From the NCBI RefSeq assembly GCF_900215295.1, contig NZ_OCMF01000006.1, forward strand, positions 1-64,000: a DNA stretch of 64,000 nucleotides, written 5' to 3'. The position numbers and the translations under genes were made by a program. This document shows, in pieces, positions 9,607-18,083 of this stretch; within the stretch, counting starts at the first letter, position 1, and each line of letters opens with the position of its first letter. Source of the stretch: Salinimicrobium sediminis. GTDB taxonomy: Bacteria; Bacteroidota; Bacteroidia; Flavobacteriales; Flavobacteriaceae. Below the pieces are notes generated by a model. That model saw nothing but the letters and a program-made list of their open reading frames with translations, was not told where the DNA came from and made no database searches.

Positions 9607-10560
9607 TTATTCGGCGTTCTCTATTCGTTTGTAGGCGGCGATGATCTTTTTCACAAGCTTGTGACGAATGACATCCTTATCATCCAGATGGATGATACCA
9701 ACCCCCTCCACATCCTGTAACACAAGGATGGCCTCTTTAAGACCGGAAATCACCCTTTTTGGAAGGTCGATCTGGCCGGGGTCACCGGTCACCATGAATT
9801 TGGCGCTCTTTCCCATTCGGGTAAGGAACATCTTCATCTGTGCGTGCGTGGTATTCTGCGCTTCATCCAGGATCACGAAAGCATGATCTAAGGTACGCCC
9901 ACGCATAAAGGCAAGAGGTGCAATTTGAATTACTCCTTTTTCTATATAGCTTTCCAGCTTTTCATGGGGAATCATATCGCGCAACGCGTCATACAAAGGC
10001 TGCATGTAAGGATCCAGCTTTTCTTTCAGGTCCCCCGGTAAAAATCCGAGGTTCTCCCCTGCTTCCACTGCGGGACGGGTAAGAATGATCCTTTTTACCT
10101 GCTTTTCCTTCAAAGCCTTAACAGCAAGGGCTACTCCCGTGTATGTCTTTCCAGTTCCGGCAGGGCCAATGGCGAAGACCATGTCATTTTTCTTCATCAG
10201 CTCCACAAGCCTGCGTTGGTTTGCGGTTTGAGGTTTGATCATCCTGCCGCTTACCCCATGCACCAGCACCTCTCCGCTTTCATTTGAGGTGTCGTATTCC
10301 TCCTTGCTTTGACTGGTAAGTACCCTTTCGATAGCATTTTCATCAAGCCTGTTGAACTTCCCGTAGTGGTCTATCAACATATTGAACCTTCTGTCGAATT
10401 CTTCAAGCATTTCCTCGTCACCATAGATGCGAAGTTTATTGCCTCTTGCCACAATTTTAAGCTTCGGAAAATAGCTTTTTAAAAGCTCGATATGTGAATT
10501 TTGTTCTCCAAAAAAATCCCTCGGACTTATTTCCGAAAGTTCAATGATAAGTTCGTTCAA
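9607..10560 (-). CDS. phoH: PhoH-like ATPase
   Basis: A 317-residue cytosolic P-loop ATPase of the PhoH/YbeZ type. An N-terminal domain of about 110 residues precedes the nucleotide-binding core, with Walker [12 protein letters not shown] near residue 133 and Walker [12 protein letters not shown] near 230. The [16 protein letters not shown] stretch is diagnostic of the family. YbeZ homologues work with YbeY in rRNA maturation and stress; that function is not shown by this context. It is encoded upstream of purC on the same strand, separated by a hairpin. Confidence 0.9.
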   Translation of the reverse strand: MNELIIELSEISPRDFFGEQNSHIELLKSYFPKLKIVARGNKLRIYGDEEMLEEFDRRFNMLIDHYGKFNRLDENAIERVLTSQSKEEYDTSNESGEVLVHGVSGRMIKPQTANQRRLVELMKKNDMVFAIGPAGTGKTYTGVALAVKALKEKQVKRIILTRPAVEAGENLGFLPGDLKEKLDPYMQPLYDALRDMIPHEKLESYIEKGVIQIAPLAFMRGRTLDHAFVILDEAQNTTHAQMKMFLTRMGKSAKFMVTGDPGQIDLPKRVISGLKEAILVLQDVEGVGIIHLDDKDVIRHKLVKKIIAAYKRIENAE

Positions 10561-10600
10561 AAGCGGTTGGATTAAATTTAAAAAATGTCTTTATTATCTT

Positions 10601-10608
10601 TAGATTTG
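10601..10608 (+). promoter_or_regulatory. -7 promoter box upstream of the SAM hydrolase gene
   Basis: TAGATTTG fits TAnnTTTG and lies about 55 bp before the gene. No good TTTG -33 box is seen at the expected distance. Confidence 0.4.
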
Positions 10609-10667
10609 CATTACAAACTTAAATAATTAAAGGTTTAAGTTAGGAAAAATATTATTAGAAATTGCCC

Positions 10668-11495
10668 ATGGCCATAATTACCTTAACGACAGATTTTGGG
10701 GAAAAAGATCATTTTGCAGGGGCAGTTAAAGGAGCGATCTATACCGAATTACCTTCGGCAAAGATTGTAGACATTTCACATTCAATTGCTCCATTTCATA
10801 TTACAGAAGCTTCCTACATCATAAAAAACGCCTATAAGAGTTTTCCCGAAGGCAGTATTCATATCATTGGTGTTGATTCTGAACTAACTCCTGAAAATAA
10901 ACATATCGCCCTAAAGCTGGACGGGCATTACTTTATCTGTGCCAACAACGGAATTCTCTCCCTCATTGCGTCGGAATATGTTCCTGAAAAGATCGTGGAG
11001 ATCAATATTCATGATAAGGTGCAAAGCAATTTTCCTGTTCTTGATGTATTTGTAAAGGTAGCAGGACATCTCGCCCGCGGTGGTACCCTGGAAGTCATTG
11101 GGAAACTTATTCCCGAAGTGAAACAGCTCAAAGAGATGGAGCCGCTGATAAATTCAGATCGAAACCAGATCAAAGGGAACGTGATCTTTATAGACAACTA
11201 TGGAAATGTGGTCACCAATATTTCCAGGAAGCTGTTTGATAAGGTAGGCAAAGGCAGAAAATTTACCATGCAGGCACGTACCGCCACTTTTAGTGAGATC
11301 TACAGCACCTACAGTGAAGCCATTAATTTTGATAGTGAAGTGATTAGCCGGGAAGACGGAAAGAAACTGGCTATCTTTAATTCGGGCGGATATATCGAAC
11401 TGGCCATCTATAAAAGTAATCCCAGCACTGTGGGTAGCGCTGCGAGCCTCTTCGGACTCGAATACAGGGATACGGTGACGGTGAATTTTGGTTAG
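10668..11495 (+). CDS. SAM hydroxide adenosyltransferase (DUF62) family protein
   Basis: About 275 residues, matching the S-adenosylmethionine hydrolase (hydroxide adenosyltransferase) family related to fluorinase and chlorinase. Family members split SAM to adenosine and methionine using water. Visible motifs: LTTDFGEKDHFAGAVKG at the N-terminus, VDISHSIAPFHITEA near 35, VDSELTPENKH near 70 and FIDNYGNVVTNI near 170, with a C-terminal domain ending GLEYRDTVTV. The start MAIITLTTDFG at 10668 resembles homologues; MPMA at 10662 is possible. The stop codon is directly followed by a 7-bp-period array. Confidence 0.88.
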   Translation: MAIITLTTDFGEKDHFAGAVKGAIYTELPSAKIVDISHSIAPFHITEASYIIKNAYKSFPEGSIHIIGVDSELTPENKHIALKLDGHYFICANNGILSLIASEYVPEKIVEINIHDKVQSNFPVLDVFVKVAGHLARGGTLEVIGKLIPEVKQLKEMEPLINSDRNQIKGNVIFIDNYGNVVTNISRKLFDKVGKGRKFTMQARTATFSEIYSTYSEAINFDSEVISREDGKKLAIFNSGGYIELAIYKSNPSTVGSAASLFGLEYRDTVTVNFG

Positions 11496-11620
11496 TATTG
11501 AGTACTGAGAATTGAGTATTGAGATAAAGTCCAGAGTCTGGAGCCAGAAATAATAAAAAGTTGCAGGTTACAAGTTGCAGGATTTTTCAGTTGCCGGTTG
11601 CAGGTCGCAGGTTAAAAAAA
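11495..11620. repeat. Two heptamer arrays after the SAM hydrolase gene
   Basis: GTATTGA, GTACTGA, GAATTGA, GTATTGA begin at 11495, the last base of the stop codon. A second run near 11555-11615 uses AGTTGCA, GGTTACA, AGTTGCA and, after an interruption, AGTTGCC, GGTTGCA, GGTCGCA. Confidence 0.8.
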
Positions 11621-11684
11621 GAACCAGGAGAGGTGACAGTGAAAATGGCTCGTTTATTTTTAATTATTTATTGAAAATTGAATA

Positions 11685-11999
11685 ATGTTAATACGAATTG
11701 TGAAAATGACTTTTGAACCTTCCAAAACGGAGGCTTTTCAGGAGTTGTTTCAAAGGAATAAAGAGAAGATAAGAGGATTTAAAGGCTGTGAGCATCTGGA
11801 GCTGTACAGGGAAAAGAACAATAAAAATATCTTTTTCACGTACAGTTATTGGCACGACGAGGATGCGCTGGAAAACTATCGTAATTCTGCCCTTTTTGAA
11901 GAGGTATGGAGCGAGACGAAGCAGATGTTTTCCGGGAAACCGGAGGCGTGGAGTGTGGATAGGATTTGGTCTTCGGAATCAGTTGGCAGTCCGCAGTAA
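11685..11999 (+). CDS. Antibiotic biosynthesis monooxygenase (ABM) domain protein
   Basis: A 104-residue protein with the ferredoxin-like ABM/YgiN fold pattern: MLIRIVKMTFEPSKTEAFQE, then GCEHLELYREKNNKN, FFTYSYWHDEDALENYR and a C-terminal WSVDRIW. Small stand-alone ABM proteins act as quinol monooxygenases or heme-degrading or ligand-binding proteins; the substrate here is unknown. The last codons (SVGSPQ and the TAA) come from the start of a 7-bp-period array (GTTGGCA, GTCCGCA, GTAATTA), so the C-terminus has been rewritten by repeat DNA. Confidence 0.8.
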   Translation: MLIRIVKMTFEPSKTEAFQELFQRNKEKIRGFKGCEHLELYREKNNKNIFFTYSYWHDEDALENYRNSALFEEVWSETKQMFSGKPEAWSVDRIWSSESVGSPQ

Positions 12000-12016
12000 T
12001 TAGTTGGCAGTTGTAA
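11982..12016. repeat. Heptamer array overlapping the 3' end of the ABM gene
   Basis: GTTGGCA, GTCCGCA, GTAATTA, GTTGGCA, GTTGTAA: five units in register, the first three overlapping the CDS and supplying its stop codon. Confidence 0.8.
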
Positions 12017-12083
12017 CCGGTAAATTGGGGATTAGGGAATGGTTAATTGGAAATAAAATCCGCGCTGTCCTCTATTAAAATAT

Positions 12084-12216
12084 AGTGCTTAGTGCTTGGA
12101 ATTTGGTGCTTGGAATTTGGTGCTTGGTGCTTGGTACTTGGTGCTTGGTGCTTGGTGCTTGGTGCTTGGAATTTGGTGCTTGGAATTTGGTGCTTGGTGC
12201 TTGGTGCCTGGTGCTT
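12084..12216. repeat. Array of 19 exact-length heptamers upstream of gldF
   Basis: Exactly 133 bp, 19 units of 7 bp drawn from AGTGCTT, GGTGCTT, GGAATTT, GGTACTT and GGTGCCT. No unit is longer or shorter than 7. Confidence 0.9.
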
Positions 12217-12254
12217 AAAAACATTATACAAGATTCAATATACATTATACAGTT

Positions 12255-12995
12255 TTGATAGCAGTATTTAGAAAAGAGATCAATTCATTTTTTGCTTCAC
12301 CCATTGGCTACCTGGTCATCGGGTTATTTCTGGTGATCAACGGCTTGTTCCTTTGGGTTTTTAAGGGCGAGTATAATATTTTAGACAGCGGCTTTGCCAG
12401 CCTGGAGCCGTTCTTTACCCTGGCGCCCTGGATCTTCCTGTTCCTCATTCCGGCGATTACCATGAAGAGCTTTTCCGAAGAAATTAGACAGGGAACGTTG
12501 GAGCTGCTGCTCACTAAACCTTTATCTACTGTGCAACTGGTACTGGGAAAATATTTTGGAGCTTTGTTCCTGGTCCTCCTCGCGCTTTTACCGACGCTGC
12601 TGTATGTGGTGGCGATCTGGAAGCTGGGTGCTGCAGGAAATAATCCTGACAGCGGGGTGATCATTGGTTCCTATTTTGGACTTATATTTCTTGGCGCCTG
12701 TTATGCAGCCATCGGGATCTTCGCCTCTATTCTTTCCCCAAACCAGATCGTATCCTTCATTCTTGCAGTCTTTCTTTGCTTTATCGCCTATTTCGCCTTT
12801 GAAGCACTTGCCAATCTTAACCTTTTTAACGGCGGAGCCTTTGGTATTGAAGATCTTGGCATCAACGCCCACTATGAAAGCATTAGCCGCGGGATCATCG
12901 ACACCCGGGATACAATATATTTCCTCAGCTTTATTTTCCTTTTTCTGGCGCTGACAAACCTAAGTCTCATCTCCAAAAAATCGGTAAAAGCATGA
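12255..12995 (+). CDS. gldF: Gliding motility ABC transporter permease GldF
   Basis: A 246-residue ABC-2 type membrane permease with six predicted transmembrane helices and the N-terminal KEINSFFASPIGYLVIG typical of GldF. The segment MKSFSEEIRQGTLELLLTKP is the conserved cytoplasmic loop. GldF, GldG and the ATPase GldA form an ABC transporter needed for gliding in Flavobacterium johnsoniae; gldA is not in this window. The start codon is TTG at 12255, chosen because the next residues (MIAVFRKEI) match family N-termini. The 4-bp overlap with gldG supports an operon. Confidence 0.93.
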   Translation: MIAVFRKEINSFFASPIGYLVIGLFLVINGLFLWVFKGEYNILDSGFASLEPFFTLAPWIFLFLIPAITMKSFSEEIRQGTLELLLTKPLSTVQLVLGKYFGALFLVLLALLPTLLYVVAIWKLGAAGNNPDSGVIIGSYFGLIFLGACYAAIGIFASILSPNQIVSFILAVFLCFIAYFAFEALANLNLFNGGAFGIEDLGINAHYESISRGIIDTRDTIYFLSFIFLFLALTNLSLISKKSVKA

Positions 12996-14668
12996 GACCT
13001 CAAAAATCCTATTTTAAGCAGGTCTTAGTCGTACTGGCCGGTATTATTGCTGTCAATGTTATTTCCTATTATTTCTTCGGAAGATTTGATCTCACGGCCG
13101 ATAAGCGTTATACCCTTTCTGAAGCTTCAGAAGAGCTCGTATCAAAAGCTGAAGCTCCGCTGATCATCGACATCTTCCTGGAAGGGGAATTTCCTCCTGA
13201 ATTCCGCAGACTTCAAACAGAAACCAGGCAGCTGCTGGAGGAGTTCGCAGCCGTGAACCCGCAGGTGAAATTCAGGTTTACAGATCCATTGGAGGAAGGG
13301 GGCGATGCCAATACCATTGCGACTCAATTCTACGAGATGGGGATGACACCGGCGCGTATCAACGTGGTGGAGAATGGCCGTACCAGTGAAGCTATCGTTT
13401 TTCCCTGGGCTATGGCCAATTACGGGAATAAAACTGTTGCTGTTCCGCTGTTAAAGAATCAGTTGGGCGCTACCACAGAGCAGCGCGTGGCGAGTTCGGT
13501 GCAGCAGCTGGAATATGCCTTTACAGACGCCTTTAAAAGACTGCTGGAGCCACGGAAAAAGAAGGTGGCGGTAATGCGGGGTAACGGCGAACTCGAAGAC
13601 AGGTATATAGCCGATTTTATTAAAAGTATTCAGGAATATTACTTTATAGCGCCCTTCACCCTGGATTCCGTAGCTGTAGATTCCACGGGAACCCTCGAGC
13701 AGCTTAAGGAATACGACCTGCTCATTGAAGCTAAGCCTACCGAAGCTTATACCGAGGCCGAAAAACTCGTGCTGGACCAGTATCTCATGAGTGGCGGGAA
13801 ACAGCTATGGCTGCTGGAAAATTCGGCAATGGAAACCGACAGTCTTTTCACGCCCACAGGTAGTGCATTTGCCCTGCCGCGGGACTTGAACCTGGGAGAT
13901 TACTTTTTCAAGTACGGGATAAGGATAAATCCGGCGTTGGTGACAGATCTTTATTCGGCTCCCATTGTGCTGGCCAGCGGCAGCGGGAACAATACCGAAT
14001 TCAACCCTTATCCCTGGTTCTATTTTCCGCTTTCCTCCTCCCCTTCTTCCCATCCTATTGTGAACAATCTGGAGGCAGTGAAATTCGAATACGCCAATCC
14101 TATTGACACCCTAAAGAATAATATTCAGAAAACGGTTTTATTGGCTTCCTCTCCGCGATCAGCCATTGAAGGCCTGCCGCGGGAAATCAGCCTTAAGGAG
14201 ATCAATGCCCAGCCGGATCCGGCCGCCTTTACTGCAGGCGAACAACCGCTGGCGGTGCTGCTGCAGGGGGAATTTACTTCTGTTTATGAGAACAGGGTGT
14301 TGCCTTTTGAACTCAATAATTTCCGAAGCAAAAGCGAACCTACAAAAATGCTGGTAATTAGCGACGGCGATGTGGGGAAAAATCAGTTGCAACGCGGGGA
14401 ACCGCTGGAGCTTGGCTTTGACCGCTTTACCGGCACTACCTATGGAAATAAAGAGTTTCTGCTGAATGCCGTGAATTACCTGCTGGATGATACCGGGCTT
14501 ATCAACATTAGAAGCAAAGAGGTGAAGATCGCTTTTCTTGATCTTGAAAAAGTTGAAGAAAACAGAAACTTTTGGCAGGTGGTGAACCTGGTACTTCCGC
14601 TTGTGTTGCTGGGTATATTTGCTGTGCTGTTTGGGATTTTCAGAAAAAGAAAATACATCAGGAAATAA
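12992..14668 (+). CDS. gldG: Gliding motility ABC transporter substrate-binding-like GldG
   Basis: 558 residues, the usual length for GldG. It has an N-terminal membrane helix (VLVVLAGIIAVNVISYYFFG), a large exported ABC-type Gldg domain, and a C-terminal helix (LVLPLVLLGIFAVLFGIF) followed by a basic RKRKYIRK tail. The early FDLTADKRYTLS motif is characteristic of GldG/IFT52-like proteins. It overlaps gldF by 4 bp. It should act with GldF and GldA at the inner membrane in the gliding apparatus. Nothing looks broken. Confidence 0.93.
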   Translation: MRPQKSYFKQVLVVLAGIIAVNVISYYFFGRFDLTADKRYTLSEASEELVSKAEAPLIIDIFLEGEFPPEFRRLQTETRQLLEEFAAVNPQVKFRFTDPLEEGGDANTIATQFYEMGMTPARINVVENGRTSEAIVFPWAMANYGNKTVAVPLLKNQLGATTEQRVASSVQQLEYAFTDAFKRLLEPRKKKVAVMRGNGELEDRYIADFIKSIQEYYFIAPFTLDSVAVDSTGTLEQLKEYDLLIEAKPTEAYTEAEKLVLDQYLMSGGKQLWLLENSAMETDSLFTPTGSAFALPRDLNLGDYFFKYGIRINPALVTDLYSAPIVLASGSGNNTEFNPYPWFYFPLSSSPSSHPIVNNLEAVKFEYANPIDTLKNNIQKTVLLASSPRSAIEGLPREISLKEINAQPDPAAFTAGEQPLAVLLQGEFTSVYENRVLPFELNNFRSKSEPTKMLVISDGDVGKNQLQRGEPLELGFDRFTGTTYGNKEFLLNAVNYLLDDTGLINIRSKEVKIAFLDLEKVEENRNFWQVVNLVLPLVLLGIFAVLFGIFRKRKYIRK

Positions 14669-14827
14669 GAGTGGAGCTTTAAGCTTCCGCAAAACATAGG
14701 GTTTATTAACAATTCCGAAGCATTTAAAAATATAAGGTGCTAAAAATCACATTTTTGGAAGGTATTTTTGAGATTCTGCTGTTAATAAAAAACAGACGTC
14801 TTACCCGCAGTTTTTGAAGGATTAGGA

Positions 14828-14835
14828 TATATTTG
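14828..14835 (+). promoter_or_regulatory. dnaN -7 promoter box
   Basis: TATATTTG fits the TAnnTTTG consensus 27 bp before the dnaN ATG. Confidence 0.5.
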
Positions 14836-14862
14836 TATCAAGATTAACTTATTACGAAGCCA

Positions 14863-15981
14863 ATGAAATTTATTGTATCGAGCACATATTTGCTGAAACA
14901 GCTACAAATACTCGGGGGAGTGATCAATAACAATAACACTTTACCCATCCTGGACAATTTTCTGTTCGAATTAGATCAAGATCAACTTACCGTTTCTGCT
15001 TCTGACCTGGAGACAACAATGTCTGCCAAGCTCACTGTAGAATCAGATTCCCAGGGCAAGATCGCTGTTCCTGCCCGACTTTTACTGGAGACTTTAAAAA
15101 CTTTTCCCGAGCAGCCGCTAACCTTTGTGGTAGAGGACAATAACACCATTGAGCTGAGCTCCAACCACGGGAAATATGCACTGGCATATGCCGGGGGCGA
15201 AGAATTCCCGAAGGCCGTGAACCTGGAAGAGCCAAGCAGCACTACCATTCAGGGTGATATTTTGGCAACCGCTATCAGCAAAACCATTTTTGCTTCAGGA
15301 AATGACGACCTAAGGCCCGTAATGAGCGGAGTGTTTTTCCAATTCACTCCGGACCATCTTACCTTTGTAGCTACAGATGCTCATAAACTTGTAAAATATT
15401 CAAGGGATGATATTTCTGCGTCTCAGACTGCGGAATTCATCATGCCTAAAAAGCCTTTGAACCTGCTGAAAGGAATTCTTTCGGGATCAGATTCTGAAGT
15501 GCTTATCGAATACAATGAATCCAATGCACGTTTCACTTTTGAAGATACTACACTTATCTGCCGGCTTATCGACGGAAAGTACCCGAACTATGAAGCGGTA
15601 ATTCCGAAAGAGAATCCGAATAAACTGGTGATCGACCGCGGACAATTCCTGAGCTCCGTAAAAAGGGTTTCTATTTTCTCCAATAAAACGACACACCAGG
15701 TACGCCTGAAGATCGCAGGAGCCGAGTTAAATATTTCTGCGGAAGACGTGGATTACAGCAATAAGGCCGAAGAACGTTTGACTTGTTCTTACCAGGGTGA
15801 CGATATGCAGATTGGATTCAACTCGCGTTTCCTTACCGAAATGCTTTCCAACCTGAACGCGAATGAGGTGCAGCTGGAAATGAGCCTGCCTAACCGCGCC
15901 GGAATCCTCACTCCCGTTGACGGACTCGATGACGGGGAGAATGTGACCATGCTGGTAATGCCGGTAATGCTGAACAACTAA
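14863..15981 (+). CDS. dnaN: DNA polymerase III beta sliding clamp
   Basis: A 372-residue sliding clamp made of three repeated DnaN domains. It begins MKFIVSSTYLLKQLQILGGV, with NTLPILDNFLFE in domain 1, RPVMSGVFFQF near 150 and SATDAHKL-like VATDAHKLV near 170, and ends in the canonical cleft segment VMPVMLNN. As a dimer it tethers polymerase III to DNA. It is monocistronic here, not next to dnaA. A perfect 12-bp-arm hairpin overlaps the stop codon. Confidence 0.97.
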   Translation: MKFIVSSTYLLKQLQILGGVINNNNTLPILDNFLFELDQDQLTVSASDLETTMSAKLTVESDSQGKIAVPARLLLETLKTFPEQPLTFVVEDNNTIELSSNHGKYALAYAGGEEFPKAVNLEEPSSTTIQGDILATAISKTIFASGNDDLRPVMSGVFFQFTPDHLTFVATDAHKLVKYSRDDISASQTAEFIMPKKPLNLLKGILSGSDSEVLIEYNESNARFTFEDTTLICRLIDGKYPNYEAVIPKENPNKLVIDRGQFLSSVKRVSIFSNKTTHQVRLKIAGAELNISAEDVDYSNKAEERLTCSYQGDDMQIGFNSRFLTEMLSNLNANEVQLEMSLPNRAGILTPVDGLDDGENVTMLVMPVMLNN

Positions 15982-15999
15982 AGCTGCGCTTTAGTTGTT
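15973..15999. repeat. Perfect hairpin straddling the dnaN stop
   Basis: AACAACTAAAGC (15973-15984) and its exact complement at 15988-15999 around the loop TGC. The TAA stop is inside the left arm. A short 7-bp array (GTTAGAT, ATTAGAT, ATGAGAC) follows. Confidence 0.75.
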
Positions 16000-16067
16000 A
16001 GAACGCTTCGCTGTTAGATATTAGATATGAGACCGCTGCCTGCGGCAGCTGTTAGACTTAATTTAGA

Positions 16068-16108
16068 AGACCCTCCAAAAATTGCATTTTTGGAGGGTCT
16101 TTTTGTTT
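16068..16108 (+). terminator. dnaN terminator
   Basis: AGACCCTCCAAAAA (16068-16081) pairs perfectly with 16087-16100, then a T-rich tail. Confidence 0.88.
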
Positions 16109-16109
16109 T

Positions 16110-16240
16110 GGGCTGTCGATGTATCGCCCCTACAGGGCTCTAATTCTTTATGCATTTCATAACCCAAGGTTTCACCCCGGGCTACCAATATATCGCTCCT
16201 ACGGAGCTTCTTATTTTCGTCCCCTCCTTCGGAGGGGTGC
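16110..16240. repeat. REP-like hairpin cluster
   Basis: The gap 15982-16454 contains no gene. After the terminator come GCCC...GGGC, GCTCC-TAC-GGAGC (16195-16207) and CCCCTCC-TTC-GGAGGGG (16221-16237), each with a 3-5 base loop. It is the same kind of hairpin row as at 100-300. Confidence 0.75.
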
Positions 16241-16324
16241 CTGAAAGGCGGGGTGGGTGGGTCCTGAACTCATCATCTCCTCCCGTCCTCTCAGGAGAGG
16301 GAATTGGTTCTGCTAAGCAATTGG

Positions 16325-16339
16325 ATTTCTGTATTGGCA
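16325..16339 (+). other. Extra copy of the mnmE 3'-end attachment core
   Basis: ATTTCTGTATTGGCA, identical over 15 bp to the last codons of mnmE at 19477-19491. It lies outside any gene, 1.7 kb upstream of mnmE. It could be a footprint of an earlier integration or chance. Confidence 0.4.
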
Positions 16340-16344
16340 GAAAA

Positions 16345-16379
16345 AAACCTACAAGGTCTAAAAAAGACCTTGCAGGTTT
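16345..16379 (-). terminator. Terminator downstream of the DUF4870 gene
   Basis: AAACCTACAAGGTCT pairs with AGACCTTGCAGGTTT (one mismatch). On the minus strand it is followed by seven T. Confidence 0.75.
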
Positions 16380-16426
16380 AATTTAAATTTGACAACAAGC
16401 GATTAAATTTTGGCTACTGCCAACTT

Positions 16427-16461
16427 CTGATCACTGATCACCGATCACTGACCACTATTTA
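16427..16461. repeat. Heptamer array ending in the DUF4870 stop codon
   Basis: CTGATCA twice, CCGATCA and CTGACCA, then CTATTTA, which contains the reverse-strand stop (16455-16457). Confidence 0.8.
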
Positions 16462-16817
16462 ATGATCTCAATGCTCAAAGGATAGGACGGGATCTCCCCG
16501 TTGTTCACCTTGATAGCGTTCAGGATTGGAAAGACGATGGCGATGATACCTATACCTATCAGCAGTAATATTCCGATTCCGAAGAGCAGGATAAGCGGAA
16601 TAGAGATGATAGAATAGATGAAGATCGAGATCTGGAAATTGAGGATCATCTTACCATGGGCATCCATCCCCAACACCTTATCTTTTTGGGTAAGCCATAT
16701 CACCAGCGGCACTATGAATCCCCCGATCCCCGTTACCAGGTCCAATAACTGACTAAGGTGAGTTAGCATTAATAACTGTCTGTCTTCTCTCATAATTGTA
16801 GCGTTTGAATATTCCAT
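16455..16817 (-). CDS. DUF4870 membrane protein
   Basis: A 120-residue small membrane protein. It opens with a hydrophilic segment (MREDRQLLMLTHLSQL) leading into hydrophobic stretches LVTGIGGFIVPLVIWL, a cytoplasmic loop TQKDKVLGMDAHGKMILNFQ, and a long double-hydrophobic region that includes IGILLLIGIGIIAIVFP. This pattern with the DxxGKxxLNFQ motif is the DUF4870 (Tic20-like) family. Function is unknown. Its start may be at 16817 or at the internal Met at residue 9. It stands alone. Confidence 0.85.
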   Translation of the reverse strand: MEYSNATIMREDRQLLMLTHLSQLLDLVTGIGGFIVPLVIWLTQKDKVLGMDAHGKMILNFQISIFIYSIISIPLILLFGIGILLLIGIGIIAIVFPILNAIKVNNGEIPSYPLSIEIIK

Positions 16818-16901
16818 TTTTGATTTGATTGATGATTGTCTAACAAATATACGCTTTAATATAGTACTATGTTATAAAAGATACGTGTTTTTTTTAGAAT
16901 C

Positions 16902-17036
16902 AAGAGCCAAGAGTCATGAGTCAAGACTTTTCTGAGTAAGTACCCTTGTCAGGCTGAGCCCGACCGGAGGGAGGAAGGTCGAAGCCTTTCCCGTTGCGGG
17001 TTGCGAGTTGCGAGTTGCGAGTTGCGGGTTGGAAAA
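16902..17036. repeat. Repeat block: heptamers and a dispersed element
   Basis: AAGAGCC, AAGAGTC, ATGAGTC, AAGACTT (16902-16929). At 16949-16987 comes GTCAGGCTGAGC...GGTCGAAGCC, an inverted copy of the motif that anchors the 7412-8512 repeat. Then GGTTGCG/AGTTGCG heptamers follow to 17036. The gap 16818-18083 contains no gene. Confidence 0.8.
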
Positions 17037-17037
17037 A

Positions 17038-17687
17038 GTTGCAGGTTACATGTTGCAGGTTAATTTTGAATTCTGTTCTCAAACTTCTTCAATATACATT
17101 ATACAATATACCATATACAATTTGCAGATACGTCTTTGCGAAGGAGCCCAGCCTTTCGGGGCGACTGAAGCAATCTGCTGATGGTTTATAGTAATGAAAA
17201 ATTTCACACAAAGCCCACTAAGCTAAAAATGTAAGATCACAAAGAAAGTTGTCGAGAAATGGAATTTGGTGCTTGAGTATTTTTCGGTTGCGGGTTGCGG
17301 GTTGCGGGATGCGGGTTCCGGGTTGCGGGTTGCGGGTTCCGGGTTACGGGTTGCGAGTTGCGGGTTGCGGGTTGCGAGTTGCGGGTTCCGGGTTCCGGGT
17401 TGCGGGTTCCGGGTTGCGGGTTGCGAGTTGCGGGTTCCGGGTTGGAACAAGTTGCAGGTTACATGTTGCAGGTTAATTTTGAATTCTGTTCTCAAACTTC
17501 TTCAATATATATTATACAATATACCATATACAATTTTCAGATACGTCTTTGCGAAGGAGACCAGCCTTTCGGGGCGACTGAAGCAATCTGCTGATGGTTT
17601 ATAGTAATGAAAAATTTCACACAAAGCCCACTAAGCCAAAAATGTAAGATCACAAAGAAAGATGTCGGGAAATGGAATTTGGTGCTT
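17038..17687. repeat. Near-identical 237-bp direct duplication flanking a 23-unit heptamer array
   Basis: 17038-17274 and 17451-17687 are almost identical, offset 413 bp, with only a handful of substitutions. Between them 17286-17446 is exactly 23 heptamers (GGTTGCG, GGTTCCG, AGTTGCG, GGTTACG, GGATGCG, GGTTGGA). Each copy includes the dispersed motif GCGACTGAAGCAATCTGCTG. Confidence 0.9.
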
Positions 17688-17695
17688 TGAATTTG

Positions 17696-17847
17696 GTGCC
17701 TGGAATTTGGAATTTGGAATTTGGTATTTGGTGCTTGGTATTTGGTGCCTGGAATTTGGTGCTTGGAATTTGGTGCTTGGTGCTTGTGCATTTTTCAGTT
17801 GCGGGTTGCGGGTTCCGGGTTGCGGGTTGCGTGTTGGGGGTTGAAAA
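17696..17847. repeat. Further heptamer arrays with two word sets
   Basis: GGTGCCT, GGAATTT, GGTATTT and GGTGCTT units to about 17790, then AGTTGCG, GGTTGCG, GGTTCCG, TGTTGGG at 17798-17846. The two word sets match those at 12084-12216 and 17286-17446. Confidence 0.85.
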
Positions 17848-17974
17848 AAGAGATAGGAAGTTTGCAGTGAGTAAGACACCACCCGACTCCGCTCCTTTAG
17901 ACTTGCTTTTCGCCAAATGTGAAGTCGTGGCTGCGTGTGACATTTAACAAACCTCACTTTTCTATTGTGATATC

Positions 17975-18064
17975 TACTGCTTACTGAATACTGAGAACTG
18001 CCTACTAACCGACAGTCCATTGTTTATTGTTCATTGTTAACTGTTAATTGCCAATTGTAAATTG
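17975..18064. repeat. Heptamer arrays running into the mnmE promoter region
   Basis: TACTGCT, TACTGAA, TACTGAG, AACTGCC, TACTAAC (17975-18009), then TCCATTG, TTTATTG, TTCATTG, TTAACTG, TTAATTG, CCAATTG, TAAATTG ending at 18064, 19 bp before the mnmE start. TATTTTTG at 18072-18079 fits a -7 box but lies only 4 bp from the ATG. Confidence 0.8.
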
Positions 18065-18083
18065 GCTTTACTATTTTTGCAGC

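Noticed and set aside
14159-14692. 177-codon minus-strand frame over gldG
   Set aside because: Shadow of gldG; the sense strand has the family motifs.
17223-18020. Open frames of 84-129 codons with repetitive residues (GSGLRVAG-, NPQPATRN-like)
   Set aside because: They are translations of the heptamer arrays in three frames; 7 bp against 3-bp codons always gives a 21-bp pattern without stops.
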